64,000 nt of DNA from Alphaproteobacteria bacterium UBA3612 (GTDB lineage Bacteria; Pseudomonadota; Alphaproteobacteria; Sphingomonadales; Sphingomonadaceae), in NCBI GenBank assembly GCA_002375465.1, contig DFLT01000004.1, positions 1 through 64,000 of the forward strand. Direction: 5' to 3'. Position 1 is the stretch's first letter, and every line of letters begins with the position of its first letter. A model generated the notes under the pieces. It did no database searches. It was not told the origin of the DNA and saw nothing but the letters and a program-made list of their open reading frames with translations. The position numbers and the translations under genes were made by a program. Below, in pieces: positions 61,117-64,000 of the stretch.

Positions 61117-62547
61117 TCAGACGAGCAGGCTGGGGAAGAGCCCGAATAGCAGGATCAGCCCAACCGCGATCGGACAGAGCCAGGCAACGAGGAAGCGCCA
61201 GAGCGCAAACAGAGGCCCATCCAAGCCCGTTTCATGCTGCACCAGCCTCCTGTCGGCGCGCCAGCCGACGAAGATCGCGACCAAGAATGCTGCCAGTGGC
61301 AACATTACCTTGCCGGTGAAACCATCGACCACGTCGAAAATAATTGCGTCTTCAAAGATCGGCCAAAAGGAGAACAGGCGGACCTCGCTCCAGTAATTGA
61401 ACGACAGCAGACAGGCGATGCCTACCAGAAATGCGGCGCCCGCGATGATGGCGGCACCCACTGGCCGAGACCAGCCAAGCTCATTGACCGCCCATGATGT
61501 TGGTCCCTCAAGCAGGGAGATCGAGCTGGTCAGTGCTGCAAAGAAGATCAGAATAAAGAAGAGGAAGCCGATCAGCGATCCGCCCGGCATTTGCTGGAAC
61601 GCCACGGGCAGCGACTGAAAGACCAGGGTTGGGCCTGCGGCAGGGTCGAGTCCGACCGCAAAGACGATAGGAAAGATCATCAGACCGGCAAGCAGCGCGA
61701 CAGCTGTGTCCGCAATGGCGATCATGCCCGCCGTGGGCGCAAGCTTTGTACCCTTGTCGACATAGGCGCCATAGGTCATCAGCGCGGCCGAACCCAGGCT
61801 CATCGAGAAGAGCGCCTGACCCAGCGCCTCATTCATGGCAACGGGGGTCAGGCGGGAAAAATCGGGAGTGAACAAAAAGGCAAATGTCGCGTCCAGATTA
61901 CCGACCGTCGCGCCATAAAGCGTAATACCGACGAGCAGCACGAAGAAGGCAGGCATCAGGTACAGCGCCGCCTTTTCAATCCCGTCTCCTACCCCTTGGG
62001 CCACAATGGCATAGGTCAGCCCCATGAAGATCAGATGCATACCCAGCAGAAGGGGGACATTGGCAAACAGGTCGGTCATGCGTCCCTGTACCGCCTCCAC
62101 GCTTTCGCCCTGAAGCGCGCCGACAAAGGGCGTGCCATCGGCTATGGCGCCCACTAGGTCTGCGCCCATCACGCCCGCATAATAAATCACCCAGCCGGCG
62201 ACGACGCTGTAGAAACTCAGGATCAGGAACGCGGCCGTAATCTGAATCCATGCAAATGATGCCCAGCGCGGGCTGACGCCGGATTTCTTGGCGATTGCCT
62301 GTACACTGCCCACGGCGTCTTTCCGACCGGCGCGGCCGATCATGATTTCCGACAGGACCAGCGGAAGGCCGATCAGCAGGACGCAACCGAAATAGAACAG
62401 GACAAAGGCGCCGCCGCCATTCTGTCCCGCAATCGTCGGGAATCGCCATACATTGCCAAGGCCGACGGCGGCGCCGATGGCAGCCAGCACAAAGGCGGAG
62501 CGACTGGACCAGCCGTCAGGCGCCTTTATTTGGGTTGCCCCTGCCAT
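61117..62547 (-). CDS. Sodium-dependent transporter, NSS (SNF) family
   Basis: A 476-residue member of the neurotransmitter:sodium symporter family (LeuT-like). Helix 1 has AAIGAAVGLGNVWRFPTIAG with the sodium- and substrate-binding unwound region. GGGAFVLFYFGCVLLIGLPL, ALFSMSLGSAALMTYGAYVD (helix 6/7) and ALTSSISLLEGPTSWAV (helix 8) follow. It likely imports an amino acid. It is transcribed toward the APC permease, 62 bp away. Confidence 0.93.
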   Translation of the reverse strand: MAGATQIKAPDGWSSRSAFVLAAIGAAVGLGNVWRFPTIAGQNGGGAFVLFYFGCVLLIGLPLVLSEIMIGRAGRKDAVGSVQAIAKKSGVSPRWASFAWIQITAAFLILSFYSVVAGWVIYYAGVMGADLVGAIADGTPFVGALQGESVEAVQGRMTDLFANVPLLLGMHLIFMGLTYAIVAQGVGDGIEKAALYLMPAFFVLLVGITLYGATVGNLDATFAFLFTPDFSRLTPVAMNEALGQALFSMSLGSAALMTYGAYVDKGTKLAPTAGMIAIADTAVALLAGLMIFPIVFAVGLDPAAGPTLVFQSLPVAFQQMPGGSLIGFLFFILIFFAALTSSISLLEGPTSWAVNELGWSRPVGAAIIAGAAFLVGIACLLSFNYWSEVRLFSFWPIFEDAIIFDVVDGFTGKVMLPLAAFLVAIFVGWRADRRLVQHETGLDGPLFALWRFLVAWLCPIAVGLILLFGLFPSLLV

Positions 62548-62617
62548 AGATGAATCTCCCCCTGAGGTGTGGCGGGGCTCCGCTTACAGTATTTCCTTCA
62601 CAATTGAAGGGTGCTGC

Positions 62618-63010
62618 TCAGCCGCTCGCGCCGCCTGCAAGCATCGGGCCGAGCGCGCGTCCGCCGAATATATGCACATGAAGGTGCGGCACCATCTGAT
62701 GTGCGTCCTGACCTGCATTCGCCAACAGACGGTAGCCCGGCTCTTCAAGGCCCGCTGAGCGTGCCACATTTCCCACTGCGCGGATGAATCCGGCGATTTC
62801 ACTATCGGAAGCGCGCGAGGAGAAATCGGCCCACGATATGTATTTTCCCTTGGGAATGACCAGAATATGGGTGGGCGCCTGCGGGTTCAGGTCGGGAAAC
62901 GCATAGGCCCATTCATCTTCGTAAATTTTTGTCGACGGGATTTCCCCGCGCAGAATCTTTGCGAAGACATTGTCCTCATCATAGGTGCCGGTGGCAGGTA
63001 CGGGTGTCAT
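62618..63010 (-). CDS. HIT-family hydrolase (histidine triad nucleotide-binding protein)
   Basis: A 130-residue HINT-type protein: DNVFAKILRGEIPSTKIYED start and the histidine triad PHLHVHIFGG (His109, His111, His113) preceded by QDAHQMV. Such proteins hydrolyse AMP-lysine or AMP-phosphoramidates. ATG 63010 has a strong GAGGAGG site. It follows hisE by 47 bp in the same direction. Confidence 0.94.
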   Translation of the reverse strand: MTPVPATGTYDEDNVFAKILRGEIPSTKIYEDEWAYAFPDLNPQAPTHILVIPKGKYISWADFSSRASDSEIAGFIRAVGNVARSAGLEEPGYRLLANAGQDAHQMVPHLHVHIFGGRALGPMLAGGASG

Positions 63011-63057
63011 GATCAGCCTCCTCGGTTGGAAAGATGATAAGCCGCGGTTGCGCGCAT

Positions 63058-63375
63058 TCAGCGCGTACGGCCCGCCTTTTCCGCGATACCGCTTACCCCT
63101 TCGCGACGGGCAAGTTCGGCATCCACATCGCTCGGTGAAATGCCGGCGTGCGCCCACAGGACGGAAAGATGGAACAGCAGGTCGGCGCTTTCGGCGATCA
63201 GGGCGTCGCGGTCATTCTGAACGGCGGCGATGACGGTTTCGATGGCCTCTTCGCCGACTTTCTCGGCGATTTTGGCGCGTCCCTTGGCAATCAGGGCGGC
63301 GGTATGACTTTCGGACGGATCGGCATCGGCACGGCTGGCGACGATGACGGCAAGGCGGTTCAGAATATCGGTCAT
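63058..63375 (-). CDS. hisE: Phosphoribosyl-ATP diphosphatase
   Basis: A 105-residue all-alpha MazG-like NTP pyrophosphohydrolase of histidine synthesis. GRAKIAEKVGEEAIETVIAA and LIAESADLLFHLSVLWA are the metal-binding EExxE/ExxD helices. It overlaps the hisF stop by four bases (ATGA). Confidence 0.95.
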   Translation of the reverse strand: MTDILNRLAVIVASRADADPSESHTAALIAKGRAKIAEKVGEEAIETVIAAVQNDRDALIAESADLLFHLSVLWAHAGISPSDVDAELARREGVSGIAEKAGRTR

Positions 63376-64000
63376 GCGGCCTTTTGCTTCGCGCCCTTGC
63401 GAACCGCAATCCCGGCTGCGGCCATGGCAGCCCTCGCTTCGGCGACGGAGACTTCCCCGAAATGAAAGATGGATGCAGCCAGAACCGCGCTTGCATGCCC
63501 CTCACGCACGCCATCGACCAGGTGACGGACATTTCCGACGCCGCCCGATGCGATCACCGGAACCGCAACGTTGTCGGCAATGGTGCGCGTCAGGTCGAGG
63601 TCATAGCCGTCCTTCGTGCCATCCCGATCCATGGAGGTCAGCAGGATTTCCCCCGCGCCTTTCGCCACAGCCATTTTTGCGAATTCCACGGCGTCGATGC
63701 CGGTTTCGCGGCGCCCGCCATGAGTGAAGAGCTCCCAGCGGCCGTCGGCCACTTTCTTCGCGTCGATCGCGCATACGATACATTGTGCGCCAAAGCCGGC
63801 GGCGAGCCGCGCAATGACGTCAGGATCGCGTACCGCGGCAGAGTTGACCGCGACCTTGTCGGCGCCGGCCAGCAGCAGCGCGCGCGCATCCGCCACTTCC
63901 CGGACCCCACCTCCTACAGTCAGAGGCACGAAGCACTGGTCCGCCGTACGACTGACGATATCCAGCAGGGTGCCGCGATTTTCATGCGTTGCCGCGATGT
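63372..64000 (-). CDS. hisF: Imidazole glycerol phosphate synthase subunit HisF, N-terminus outside window
   Basis: Only the C-terminal ~208 residues are visible; the frame runs through the right edge. It has DIAATHENRGTLLDIVSRTA, the conserved VPLTVGGGVR, LAGADKVAVNSAAVRDPDVI, and EILLTSMDRDGTKDGYDLDL with the active-site Asp, then IASGGVGNVRHLVDG. HisF is the cyclase subunit that makes the imidazole ring with HisH. Together with hisE this marks the histidine operon end. Confidence 0.96.
   Translation of the reverse strand, partial: IAATHENRGTLLDIVSRTADQCFVPLTVGGGVREVADARALLLAGADKVAVNSAAVRDPDVIARLAAGFGAQCIVCAIDAKKVADGRWELFTHGGRRETGIDAVEFAKMAVAKGAGEILLTSMDRDGTKDGYDLDLTRTIADNVAVPVIASGGVGNVRHLVDGVREGHASAVLAASIFHFGEVSVAEARAAMAAAGIAVRKGAKQKAA

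Noticed and set aside
62595..62610. CCTTCA-CAAT-TGAAGG hairpin as terminator after the HIT gene
   Set aside because: The stem is only 6 bp with low GC content and has no T-run on the relevant strand.

Overview
The window reads as alphaproteobacterial DNA, most likely from the order Sphingomonadales (Sphingomonadaceae or Erythrobacteraceae). The reasons are protein-level resemblance throughout, the gene set at the right end (hisF-hisE-HIT hydrolase-NSS transporter-APC permease-tldD-ABC ATPase-nadB), TonB-receptor/TetR/amidohydrolase catabolic islands, and a P-type trb cluster with DUF2274 and LysR genes. I saw no rRNA, tRNA or CRISPR array.

Left third (1-20.9 kb), accessory DNA. The 3' part of an IS66-family element (tnpA end, tnpB, tnpC and a pRiA4b ORF-3-like passenger) ends near 2752. 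It abuts the last ~70 codons of a cyclopropane-fatty-acid synthase gene that it apparently broke. On the minus strand follows a polyhydroxyalkanoate-type operon: sigma factor, phaB, phaA, phasin, and a DUF3141 protein with a PHA-synthase-like Cys-Asp-His triad. Diverging from it is a tightly coupled mating-pair-formation operon, trbB-C-D-E-J-K-L-F-G-I plus DUF2274. It ends against a convergent second TrbK/EexN-like gene coupled to a LysR regulator. No relaxase, coupling protein or integrase is in view. A small membrane-protein gene just beyond is broken by a 23-bp tandem duplication.

Middle (20.9-34.6 kb), a peptide/amide catabolic island. It holds two tandem amidohydrolase-3 paralogues, a Coq4-family protein, a TonB-dependent receptor with a 3' frameshift, a TetR regulator, an M14 metallopeptidase-like gene with a broken 5' end, and a DUF885 hydrolase.

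Next (34.8-47.7 kb) is the most unusual part. A 1600-residue secreted protein combines a FecR domain, a helical repeat array and four similar beta-rich units. It is encoded directly after a Slam-like (TPR plus DUF560 barrel) outer-membrane protein. A histidine kinase (split by a frameshift at a T5 tract) and a LuxR-type response regulator diverge from this pair. Then comes a translationally coupled trio: PLP aminotransferase, DUF1704/QEGLA metallopeptidase and glutathione-synthetase-like ATP-grasp ligase.

Right end (48-64 kb): serine hydrolase/TetR pair, a three-gene operon (YqcI/YcgG heme N-oxygenase-like, DUF1989, small membrane protein), a PhoD phosphatase, two small glycosyltransferases, and then housekeeping genes ending in hisF, which runs off the window. 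Four genes between 20 and 43.3 kb carry frame-disrupting lesions, so this stretch is either decaying or partly mis-sequenced.
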